From: Coniochaeta sp. PMI_546
Taxonomy: Eukaryota > Ascomycota > Sordariomycetes > Coniochaetales > Coniochaetaceae
Assembly: GCA_021432605.1 (NCBI GenBank)
Contig: MU271143.1
Span: forward strand, 1,683,277 to 1,747,276
Direction: 5' to 3'
Length of the DNA stretch: 64,000 nt
Below the pieces are notes generated by a model. The model made no database searches and was not told where the DNA came from. It saw only the letters and a list, made by a program, of their open reading frames with translations. This document shows positions 48,401-58,294 of this stretch, in pieces (within the stretch, counting starts at the first letter, position 1; every line of letters starts with the position of its first letter). The position numbers were made by a program, and so were the translations under genes.

Positions 48401-51400
48401 CCCGATATGCGAGCATCCCAAATTCTGGCCTTCGGATCCGGACGACCCTTGGTGCACGGTTGCCAGTACCCACGTTGGCGATTCAAAATCATGGTACGTG
48501 TACGGGTACTCCGCTGCGCTAAGGCGGCAGTGATAGCTTAATGGAGTCCAGTGGAGAGCCATAGCCAACCATTTGCCAGAGCCTAAGTGTGGTGTAGGGG
48601 GGCCCCCGTCCGGGATGGCACAGTGACAGTTGCATCATTTGCGATGCTAAGATGAGATGAGATGAAGGCACGCCGCATGTGATTTACGACGCGATGACTG
48701 AGGACTCTCTTGAACTGTCGCCGTATTGCCATGACGCGGGATCGGACGATGGTCAAGGGGAATCCCAACCGGCGCTTGTTGAAGCTATTGACCGTGGGTC
48801 GACCTGTTCTCCCACACTCCCACACGGAGCTTAACAGTACATTAGTGCATCAAGTGGGTTAGTTGGGTTCTACCATAGTACAGCACCATGGGGAGCCGTT
48901 TCAGTTTGCACCTGCGAAAAGCTGTAGTTCCTCTATTCGACATTCCGCACAACACTTGCTCGCGTGCATGACGCCTTCGTGCTGGGTCCGGAGATCAGTT
49001 GGGGTCCCTGTACGTTTCTTTGCTCTGTGAAATCCAAGGGATCACAGATACTCTCTGTAGCAATCGATCATATAACTCCTTCTCAAGGCGTCAAGTATAA
49101 TATGAAGTGCCTGCACTTAATCTCGGTACCGGTCCCTGGCCACACCGTTGTAACACGGTCAGATCTGATAAGTACCGAACTGGTCAAGCAGCACGTTCGT
49201 GTAGACTTGAGCCTCCTGCAGGCCTTGCATTTGACTTCCTTGATATTGCACCCCTGTGCTCAGCCAACAACCTGGTTCTCCGACGGCCTTTGCGTGCTCA
49301 CCATCCAACGCGCCAGACATCGGCGGCACTCCACACAGCGGCTACCTGCCACGTCACGCAGCTCAAAGAATGGGAAGGCGGTGGGGTAGCCACGAGACCA
49401 GATGAACTGCAGAGGGCGATCAAGCGGTGGATCTACTGTGGAGGAGGAGCCATGGTATCTGCACGCAAGGTAGTGACAAGTGTACTCACCGTGGTAGGAG
49501 CCTGGGACGACGCAAATCACAACGCGCCGCTCGCATGAGGCACTGAGCTAAAGTTAGTAGGCGTCCGTGCTGTTAACATATGTCCTAAGCAGAGACATAC
49601 GGCGTATCATCGCTCTCTTTTCGACGACTCTCCGTGACTTATTGGGCGGCTCGACCCGTCTGTACCACCCAGAGACTCGGGCACTCGGGAGAAGGCATTC
49701 GTGGTCCACTTTTGACGGCTTTTAACCATGGAACATGCGGTGGATATGCAGCATTGAGGAGCTTACTGCAAGGGCAGTACGTACTGTGACAAGAGGTGCG
49801 AAGTAACAGATACAGTGCATGCGAATCTTCTAAGATCATTTCTGTCCGTTTGGGGCTTCCACCTCTCTGGATTGTCTGTTCACCACCTCAAACGTCTTGA
49901 TGATTCCAAGTTCCGGACGTACCTGATTGTACTATAATCTGCAGCAACGCGGTGTACAGCATCCGGTAAAAAGCGAAGAGGGTGCGTCTGGTTTGGGACT
50001 GTCAAAGGTCTCAGATCCGCCATTGGGTAAACCTTGCAGTGCTCGGCTTCAGGAAGTCTTGCTCCACATTACCCTCCCCTTTCATCTCGTTGAGTCTAAC
50101 ATTGAGACGTTAAGTCCTCCGGAAGATCTTGAGATCCGTAGATCGGAGTGGCACGCCCGAATTAGACAGACTCTCGGATCGCCGTTCGAGACGCATCACG
50201 GATTCACGGGCCAAGTACGGTGCTTCTCCACAACGTTGCGCCCTGGAACTTGTCCTCTGTTAACGGCTTTTGTATGAGGGGACTTACGCGGACGAAAAAG
50301 CCGAATGTGAGTCCTGATGAAGGTGTGGCCTTCGAAGCAACGCCGAGCTACTGTAACATGCCTTCTGCCGAGAGCACTGAGTATAATGCCATAGCTGGCT
50401 GCAGGTAACCAGTAACGGACAACATATTTTAGTCAGTTCCTGGTGATGGGAGAGGAAGAAGACATGAGTGCAGCAACCTGACCATCGTCCATCCTCTGCT
50501 TGGAGTGTGGAGCAGACGACCGTCCAAGGATCCCATGTCCAGTCTGTGCCCTGGCTAGCTGGGTTGGATTGTGAGGTGACAAGGGTGGGTGTCTTTGCTG
50601 GCATTGTCGTCCGTCGTCGATTACCGTCCACGAGCGCCATCTGGGGGGTCCCTGGACCCACGGCTTGTCGAGCATCCTTGCTCCATCTTGGCTCCATCTC
50701 AATTGCGCCGTTACCTTTAAGTCGCACAACACCTCCCGCTTCGCTGCCATTTGTGAGCATCAAATCTTTCTCGAACTACCGGATCTCTGTCGAGCTACAA
50801 CAGCCCACAGGGACGATACAACAACACGCAGTATAAGCTGGGATTCCCATCTGACCAGAAGGGAACAACCTGGCTTACTAGGACCGACCGATTCCCCGGG
50901 TTGCGATTCTCAGCTTGGTCGCGGCTGCGACTCTGCGCTTTTTGACTTGGCCGACGAGCACGAACACCACCGCATGTTGTGGCACAGGATCCAAAAGATT
51001 CGCGGTAGTCAGTATCACGTCTCAGCATCTTGTCCGACTCGCCCTTGAAATCGTGTGTTGCATCTTGATTCCACTTACCAGGCTCCCTGTTGTCGGTCCT
51101 GTTAACCGGTGTATCTAGCATAGGACCCCACCCCGGATGTTGATCCAAAAGGGGCATTCGAACACTGAAGTATCCGTAGTGCAAACAGCATCCACACTCT
51201 CAAACAGCATTCACACTCGATCAGAACATCAGAACTGTCCTTCTCACCTTGCTCAGTCGTACATTCACTTGATCCTTGCTAAGGGGTATAGTCGGCCAGA
51301 CCAGAAGGATACCGATCTTGAACGACTTCCAGCATCTTAAGGGGCCGAGCATAGCAAAAGGGGGCCCTTGTTGCGCCAGACGATTCCCTCTCTCCCCAGT

Positions 51401-51563
51401 CCGAACTTCAGGGTATGTCGACTGGCAGTCGCAGTTTGAGGTCCTGGCTCGTCGTTCGATCGCCAGAGAGTATCCTCTCGCTTCCCGGGCTCACGGCGTC
51501 TACAACTGGCGGAGGAAGCCCGGAGCTACCGCGCAAGTACTGATCCTCACGAATTCCCCTTCC
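42453..51563. other. 9.1-kb stretch with no gene recognised
   Basis: Open frames on both strands are short (largest about 160 codons), overlap each other and carry no motif that I know. I found no chain of exons linked by plausible splice sites, no transposon proteins and no long terminal or inverted repeats. Base composition does not look AT-rich as strongly RIP-mutated repeats would. Local features: T-rich run at about 43585-43608, motif-family copies at 46714-46721 and 47344-47360, and a GATGA microsatellite at about 48650-48666. The right end presumably includes the promoter of the zinc-cluster regulator. Non-coding RNAs or lineage-specific genes cannot be excluded. Confidence 0.5.
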
Positions 51564-54385
51564 ATGAATGCTCTAGAGTCTCGTCACGACATCTCGAAGA
51601 CATCGCACGGCCACTGCCGAGGCAAACCGGACGTGGCGATCTCCTCATTGGACCTGACCTGGGCCAGAGCAGACTCTGCGAGTGCTGCTCCTTCGAAGGG
51701 CTATCCTTCTCCGCCCATGTCAGGGTCCCCGCCTCCTCCGCCCAAAGGTAACCAAGAGTCCGCCGCCGAAAGAAGACAGGAAAGCTACCATGCCACGAGT
51801 CAAGATGTCCAGCGCGGAGTCCCGGCAATGCAGATGAGTGCACAGCCGGTTCGGGCAGGCGTCATTGGAGACACTGTGGGAAGATCTTTCGAAACGGAGC
51901 CACAAGAAAGGCTATCCTATGCCTTTTCGCGCCCCGAGGGGACAACAGACCATCCGCCAAGTTATCCCCAGCAGGGCCTACACATGCATCAGCAGGGCCA
52001 GATTATGCACCAGCAGCCTTCCTATTTGCCACCGCCAGGTCCTGGCATTGGACCTGGTACAGCGCCTCCAGCTTATCCCCTTGCATTAACGACGTCTTCA
52101 ACGACCTCAATACCGCCAGCGGAGCAACAGGAGGGTTCGCTTCAACCCTCGCCCAAACTACAGCGGAAGACCAAGGGCCATGTTGCTTCTGCATGTGTGC
52201 CTTGCAAAAGAGCTCATCTCAGGCAGGTTTCGCTCCAAATCAGGCTCAGTCTGCAACATGACATTGTCTCTCGGACATCGCTGACAATTTTCCAGATGTG
52301 ACGGTACGTACTCCCCAGCGCAATTCTTGCCCGCACCGAAATTTCCATGGCAATATAAATAGACCGAAAACCTGGCTGCAGCCTGCAGCAGTGACCCTCC
52401 CGTTTGCGGCGTCGTGGCTATCATCTCGGGAATTGATTGACATCATTATGTCAGGCAATTCCTGGGTGCTTGAGCCGGTGCGTTGGCAGACCCAGACCCG
52501 GATGTATGACGCGATAAAGCCGCAGGCTCTGAACTCCTTAGCTCTGAGATCCAATCTAAGGCCTAGGTACCGATTGGCTTCTGTTCGTGGTCCTCGCGCT
52601 ATCAAGCTGCAGGAACGGATGGAGGGCAGATGACGTTCTGTGGCTGTTGGCCGCGATGGGACTCAAGCGAGTGTCATTGCTTTCCCGAATGGTGTCCTGC
52701 TGGGCTCAATGTCGCCTGTCTGGGCTGAGACACCGTTTGGGTGCCGGGACGGACGAGGTGCCTCGATTGACGGCAAACCGGCCCGTGTCTCAAGCATATT
52801 GTCAGCGGTGGAACCCTGGTTCCGCACATCGTTCGGTCGATCCCATCCTTGGTTTGCCTATATGGTTCAAATCGCACAGACCAATCATGAGCAAGTGCTG
52901 CGACACCAGAGGGCAGGATCTTTTCGATGTCCTGCTCCCGGTGGAGATCCAGATCGATCAGCAAGTGCAAGTTTACTTAATCGGTCGACATCCAAGCTTA
53001 TTTTGCAGGTTGAGTACCGGCGCGTTGTGCCTCCAGAATAATATGTACCGTCTCTTGGCAGAGCAGTGTTCTGGATAGACAACACGCCGCGGCACACAAG
53101 TTCCCTTAGATACCGCCAACAATGTGGATGGTCAAGCCCGAACCCCCATGCTAATGGTATTGCAGCACAACGCCCGTGTTCTCGGTGCACAAGCAACGGC
53201 AAGGAAGATGCCTGTGTCGATGTCCAACACAAGAAACGAGGGCGGCCCCGGTTAAGAGACGATCCGTCGAGATTTGGGGGGTACCCGGAAGCACCCATCA
53301 TGCGGAGGCCAATGTCCCTGTCAGCGTATAGTACGAGCCCTGCGATAGGGGTAGGTTTTGAGGACAACATCCGCCGGAATCAGTCGCAATCGTACCGGGT
53401 CCTAAAATCGCAGCCTCCGGAACCGACTGCCCCGAGATTCGTTGAGCGAGGATCAGCTGCTGACGCGGTCATCTTTCCTGCGCCGCTGTCAATATCGACA
53501 AGGCCTCCTGAGCCGGTAGCATTTCTGACGATGGATCTGGAAATAGCGAAGGCTTCCAGCACATTCTTGGACGCCTTGGCACGGTCCAGCATCAAGGGTC
53601 TTAAGCTGACTGATGTCATCACACCCAGTGACATAGAGAAGGTCCTTGGGCATCAAAGGCAGATGCAGGAGGAGCAGCAGCGGAGAGATCCCTCATATCT
53701 CCCTCCTATATTCGGCAAGGAGGCAGAGGACCGGGTAATCCAGGCGCTCGGGTTTAGCGCAGAGGACATTGCTCGCTATACGCTTGACAGACATGACTAC
53801 CTGACTTTCACAACGCAAGAGGGTCAGCAGAGGTCATACCCTGTTCGTCTGGGATTCGCGAAGCAGGACTCGATATATTTCGTGGTTCTCACCTTGACTT
53901 TGGCGGTAAGAGCTTTCCAGCCGCCAACGCCGTCGCCCAATCCACGAGATATCACGTATTCCTATCAACCCATGCCACAGCCGTACTCCCAGCCCACGCC
54001 TGTTTCTGCAACTTTCGACCCTAGGCATCAGCGGCTGAACGATCCCAGTTACGGCTCGAGACGATCTTCGCAACCCGGAGTTGCGTCGCAAATGATCTCC
54101 GGGCTGAGCCCAGGGTTTCCAGCCTCGTACGCCGCGTCGCCGAGCCGGCAAGATTATCCGGGACAGCCATCGTATCATGTCCCGAGAAGCGAGTTGGCAC
54201 CACCAATAACCACGCCACGGCCATCTCAAATGCAAAGCTATCAACTGCCACCTATCATCAGTCAGCAGCAGTCGGCAGGGTCTCAGCCATCGGAACAGAC
54301 GCAGCAGGGCCGTGCCGATCGTCGCAGAGTCGGTATCGGAGGTTTGATTGACCAGCCGGAGCCTCCAAATCATCCCCATCGGTAA
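51564..54385 (+). CDS. Zn(II)2Cys6 transcription factor with PAS-like region
   Basis: Fungal binuclear zinc-cluster DNA-binding protein. Three exons: 51564-52222, 52296-52303 (8 nt) and 53166-54385, giving 628 residues from this ATG; a later ATG at 51717 (577 residues) is equally possible. The zinc cluster runs from about residue 211 to 239 with spacing C-x2-C-x6-C-x5-C-x2-C-x8-C, followed by the basic HKKRGRPRLRDD. The third Cys is encoded in the 8-nt exon. The first intron needs a GC donor (AG then GCAGGT). The second intron is 862 nt. Downstream are a PAS-like region (FLTMDLEIAKASSTFLDAL, later YPVRLGFAKQDSIYFVVLTL) and a Pro/Gln/Ser-rich C-terminus ending near VGIGGLIDQPE. Targets unknown; PAS-containing relatives often control carbon metabolism, but I would not extend that here. 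Confidence 0.85.
52304..53165 (+). other. Unusually long intron (862 nt) inside the zinc cluster
   Basis: Begins GTACGT after the 8-nt exon and ends GCTAATGGTATTGCAG at 53165. Both boundaries restore the conserved cluster residues in frame. The introns in the other genes of this window are about 45-112 nt, so this one is roughly ten times longer. It contains several open frames of 60-160 codons on both strands but none with a known domain, and one AGGTACC-type motif near 52565. Confidence 0.75.
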
Positions 54386-56151
54386 AATCGAAGCCGAATC
54401 TGAGATGCAGTTCTCCGCGACTCGCTCCATATGCAAACAACAACCTTCTCTGCCATTCCGCGTTGCAGACCAGGTTGGTGGCAAGAGAGACTTCGGATGC
54501 CAAACCTGCTCTCCACCACACATCCTTGGAACGCATCATTGTAATTGTACGCTATGGCCGCCGCCCGCAATCGCGGGATCTGAATGTGTGAAGATACCAA
54601 GATACGTGTTATAATACCAGAATAACGTGTTATCTCTGTGAAGATATCAGTATACGATTGTGTACATATCCCTTTGGTGGATCGGGCATAGCGATTACCG
54701 TACTTGTGCCGCCGGGCACACATGTTCGCATCATCGTCGGCGTTTCTTCAGTTGCGTTCTTGTCGCCCTAGCAAAGAAAACAGGCCCGGTTGCGGTGCCT
54801 CACCGATTGAGCGGGATGGCACGAGGGTCGATATATTCTTGCTTCTTAGTCTTTTCTATTTCTATTTCGCTTCTGTCGAGGATTTTTGTTGGTTCTAGGT
54901 TATCTCGTTGCGTACGCTGTACGATCTTGTTTGAACGGGGCTTGGGAGTGTGAAGCGATGCGTTGTCCGTGTGACGCATTAGACATGTTTCGACTATGGC
55001 ATTGGGAGGCGGTGAGGTCGTTTTCCGAGCTCGCTTGGAGCGTCAGTTTCTCTGCTGTGTTGCATTATGTGGCCAAAGGACCACTTCTAAGAACTGGTGT
55101 ACCGCGCTGGATCGGTGTTTTCTTCGTGTTCATATTTTTATCTGGCTGACAGGTTTCCGTATGGAAATGGACGACCTGGAATTTGCTTGAGGCATAGGCA
55201 TCGCGGTAGCTTCCAAGACGATGGCATAGGGACTGCTGAGGCATGAAAGATAAAAAGGGGAAAAGTGTAAGTTCAACTTCATCGACTGGAGACGCGATGG
55301 ACTCCAGAAAGAGTTGCGTGGTTCGTGGGTCGTGGTTGGGAAAAGGGCAAAAGGAAGGAAAGTCAGGACACTGGGACGTCAAGGTTCTTTCCTTGGTTTA
55401 ACCGATTGGCATCTATAATCCGACACTTAATTGTGAGGACTCATGGGTGTACCTCACTCTCTTGCGCGTGCACTTGCCTTGTTCAGAGATCCAATGGTCA
55501 GCGTTCGCTCTCCTGGCGTTGAAATGTATTGCTGTGGCGAGAATCGCATTCGACGGCCGGCAGCCCCTTAAGGACTGCTTCTTGATGCGCAGACTCATCA
55601 GCCGAGCCGGCCTAGAAGCATCAATCTTCGTCGGGGAGTCCTTCAGTGGAGCGCCTGTTGTTCGTCGAGGGACGAGGTTACTACCTGTCAGGCGTACCAG
55701 TTATACCTGCCCCCTGCCATTATTGCCGTGTTTTTCGGAATCGGCGCATGCGGCAACGTTTAAATCTCCGAATTTAGAGTGGCCTACAAGATCCGCGAGC
55801 TCGCTAAACTGTCCAATGACGCCATTCGGCTGGTACTAAACACCTTGGGTGCATGACACTCAAGTCCTGAAAATATAGGGAAATACGCAAGGGAAAGGTT
55901 AACTCTATATATTTAGTTCTCCATATGTCCGTGGGGAACAGTATCTGTGCTGCAGGTGCAGGGTCGCAAGACGTGGCTGGTGGGCCATGTCGAGGTCTTC
56001 TGATATCTGCGCGCCAAAATCTGGTGGAACCGCCTTCTTATACTCCAACATGTAAATATGGAAACGCACGTATCCTCGAGATAAACATACGCCCATGATA
56101 GAGCAGGCGGCATACGTGGTCTTTCGCTCAAGACTCTGCATCTTCCTTTGT
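54386..56151. other. Intergene with no gene recognised
   Basis: 1.8 kb containing the 3' UTR of the zinc-cluster gene and the 3' side of the small gene on the opposite strand. A pair of 20-bp direct repeats lies at 54587-54656. Open frames up to 130 codons show no recognisable domain. Confidence 0.5.
54587..54656. repeat. Direct repeat pair in the 3' region of the zinc-cluster gene
   Basis: TGTGAAGATACCAAGATACG (54587-54606) recurs at 54637-54656 with three mismatches, and ACGTGTTAT occurs at 54604-54612 and again at 54625-54633. This looks like a small decayed duplication in a probable 3' UTR. Confidence 0.7.
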
Positions 56152-56781
56152 CTAACTGCCAGTGAGGGATAAGTCTGGCTTGCGCTTTGGGTCCAACTGT
56201 TGATGACGTTCTTCAACGTCGGTTGTCTGGTCGATTTTTCGATTGCCCCTCAAGGGTAGAGTCAGATCCTCGGGGGGCCGACTTTGATGAGGCTCGATTT
56301 GTATCGCCTCGCCGTACGCTGTGTCTTCTAACCTTGCAAGGTTCGCCTGAGTATGGTTCGCTGACTGAAGATTGCAGAGTTCTTCTAGCAGCCTGTCTCT
56401 CTTGGGGGTGGGCTCGTCATCCGAGTCCTCATCATCATCTGATAGATCGGCGCGCGACCTCTTGACACCATGCGGACCAGCACGCGAGCCCAGACCGCGG
56501 AGGTCGTCTTCCATCGAGGACCGGTTACGCAATGGCGGAGTGCGTGCATGTGCTGGTGGGCGAGTGACAGCTGACGATGACGCCTCCGGGCTCTGGGTCC
56601 TTGGCTGGGGAGTCGTACTTCGCGCTCTGGCCAAGAGGTCAGCATAGCAACTGTAGAGAACGACCCACGCGGTACGCTACCTGGTGCTAGATGCCTCATT
56701 TACTTGAACGGACGAGTTTCCGTCACTTTGGGTCTGTTCTGGGCTGGCCAGTCGCATGCGGTGGTGGTCCTTCCTGCTCAT
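56152..56781 (-). CDS. Hypothetical disordered protein, 191 residues
   Basis: I do not recognise this protein. Two exons fit: 56781-56681 (MSRKDHHRMRLASPEQTQS and on) and 56626-56152, joined at an intron with a GTAGCG donor and a GCTGACCTCTTGGCCAG branch/acceptor; the join is in phase and both sides have the same Ser/Thr/Pro/Arg-rich character. The middle contains KRSRADLSDDDEDSDDEPT, a basic-acidic mix typical of nuclear disordered proteins, then a possible short helix RDRLLEELCNLQSAN. No signal peptide or membrane segment. A further exon downstream cannot be excluded. The spliced structure is the main support. Confidence 0.55.
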
Positions 56782-58294
56782 CGTAGAGACTCAAACAAGA
56801 AGAGCACTTCCGATAGATGAACACAGAGGACCAGTGGCGCAAAGTATGAATCACCCGAGGTCATACATGGCCTTAACCGACCCTTTATTCAAAGGGAGAG
56901 GTCGAGTGTCACAAATGAGTCCCAACCGTAGCTTTTTGAGGAAGCCAAGAATCTTGTAGCTTGTGAGGTCACAGGAGGCCGGGCCCCATGCCGCTTCGCG
57001 GACTGTCGGCAAATCGTGCCCAGGCCTTGAGAGCCCTCCAAAACGCCTCCGGGTCGGGACGTACCTGCAACCTAACGCGGGCGGCGACAATTGCCACAGT
57101 GCCCGTTGGAACATTAGAGTTTAGGGCTGAGGCGTATCATTGAGCGCCTTAGCGCCGCTCACATGCCGTCTTAATCCAGCGAGGACGTTGCTGCTGGTAA
57201 GCACTCATTTCGCCCTGCTGTAGGCGGTAAAACAGGAGCCTGGTTCTGGAGGGAGCCACGCTCCTTCACATTTATGCAATCACAAAATTATCCGTAGGAC
57301 ATGATCAGGAAAGGTTAAGGGTCATTCAAGCTAGGAAGAGAAAAGAGATGCTACGATGAGCCTAAGACTGATCTCCATGGCCGAGCTCCGAGCTGAACGA
57401 GACAATTGAGGGAGGGGGGCACTGTAGACAGTGTAGAACGGAGTCCAGCCCAACTCAGGCTGCTGTCAAATCCCGTGCATTTCGACATCGAGTCCGACTG
57501 AGGCCCGATGAGCAGTCTCCCTTTACTATGATAGTAGAAACTCCTTCGATTCCGATTGTCGTAACAGGGGTCAGCAGAACGCATAAAAACCCCGCAAGAT
57601 TTTGCCCTGCTTGACTCATATCAGCGGAGGGATAGTGCCTTCGCTGATGGTTTGAGGAGGGGGAAAAAATAAAGAAGTCAATATACCGCGGTTTTTGCCA
57701 GGATTAAACCAGCGCTTAGGCTCACATCATTCATTGCATGTGTCTGGTGAACAGTGGGTTGTGGCTTGGATTGATGGCGGCCTCATAATGTTTTTGATGC
57801 TGCCTGGAAATCTAGAGGTGCATGGTTCGACCCCCACACCCCACAGCCCACACGTCTCCTAGCAATCACTCACCTTAGGGTACCTACCGTACCTAAGGTA
57901 AGGTAGGCAAGTGCATGTACCTGAGGAGGCAGGTAAAGCTAAGGTGTACCTCTGAAGATAGGCAGAAGTCAAATGGACCACTCCTGCCCGGACGCTTCTT
58001 CTCAAGTCACATACAACTTTTGGGGAAAACACATGACAACTGTGATTCATGCAATTTACGTCTAGTTCTGGCCCGGCTCAGGTATTTGATCCACGGGCAG
58101 CCAATCATCTGCTGTTCATTCCCATGTGAGTGTCGGTCAGGAAAAGGAAAATCAGTGAAAGTCGGATTCTGTCGGGCGTCGTACGCAAACAACCACCGTC
58201 CCCTTTGCCGAAGTGCTTCTTCAGCCCTATTGCAACCTTTGAGCATCGCTGAGGTTTTTGGCATGGCTGTTGGGTTGTATTCCCGTATCTGAAG
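56782..58294. other. Divergent intergene upstream of MLH1
   Basis: 1.5 kb without a recognisable gene. It holds a dense cluster of the AGGTA/TACCT motif family at 57871-57946 and a tRNA-like fragment at about 57758-57843 that I could not fold convincingly. The right end is the MLH1 promoter and leader. Confidence 0.5.
57871..57946. repeat. Cluster of TACCTTAGG/CCTAAGGTA motifs with inverted ends
   Basis: CACCTTAG at 57871-57878 is the exact reverse complement of CTAAGGTG at 57939-57946. Inside are an imperfect palindrome spanning GGTACCTACCGTACC and further GGTAAGGTAGG and GGCAGGTAAAG variants. It lies about 350-420 bp upstream of the MLH1 start codon. Confidence 0.75.

Noticed and set aside
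51276-51563. Upstream extension of the zinc-cluster gene frame
   Set aside because: The frame is open but begins at a non-ATG codon; the first ATG is at 51564, and the extension has no recognisable feature.
52227-52295. Alternative GT donor at 52227 for the first zinc-cluster intron
   Set aside because: It would put the micro-exon in a phase that reads ATG TGA and stops, and it would lose the conserved Arg-Cys-Asp.
53906-53920. GTAAGAGCTTTCCAG inside exon 3 of the zinc-cluster gene looks like a complete intron
   Set aside because: It is only 15 nt, far below a spliceable length, and the frame reads through it.
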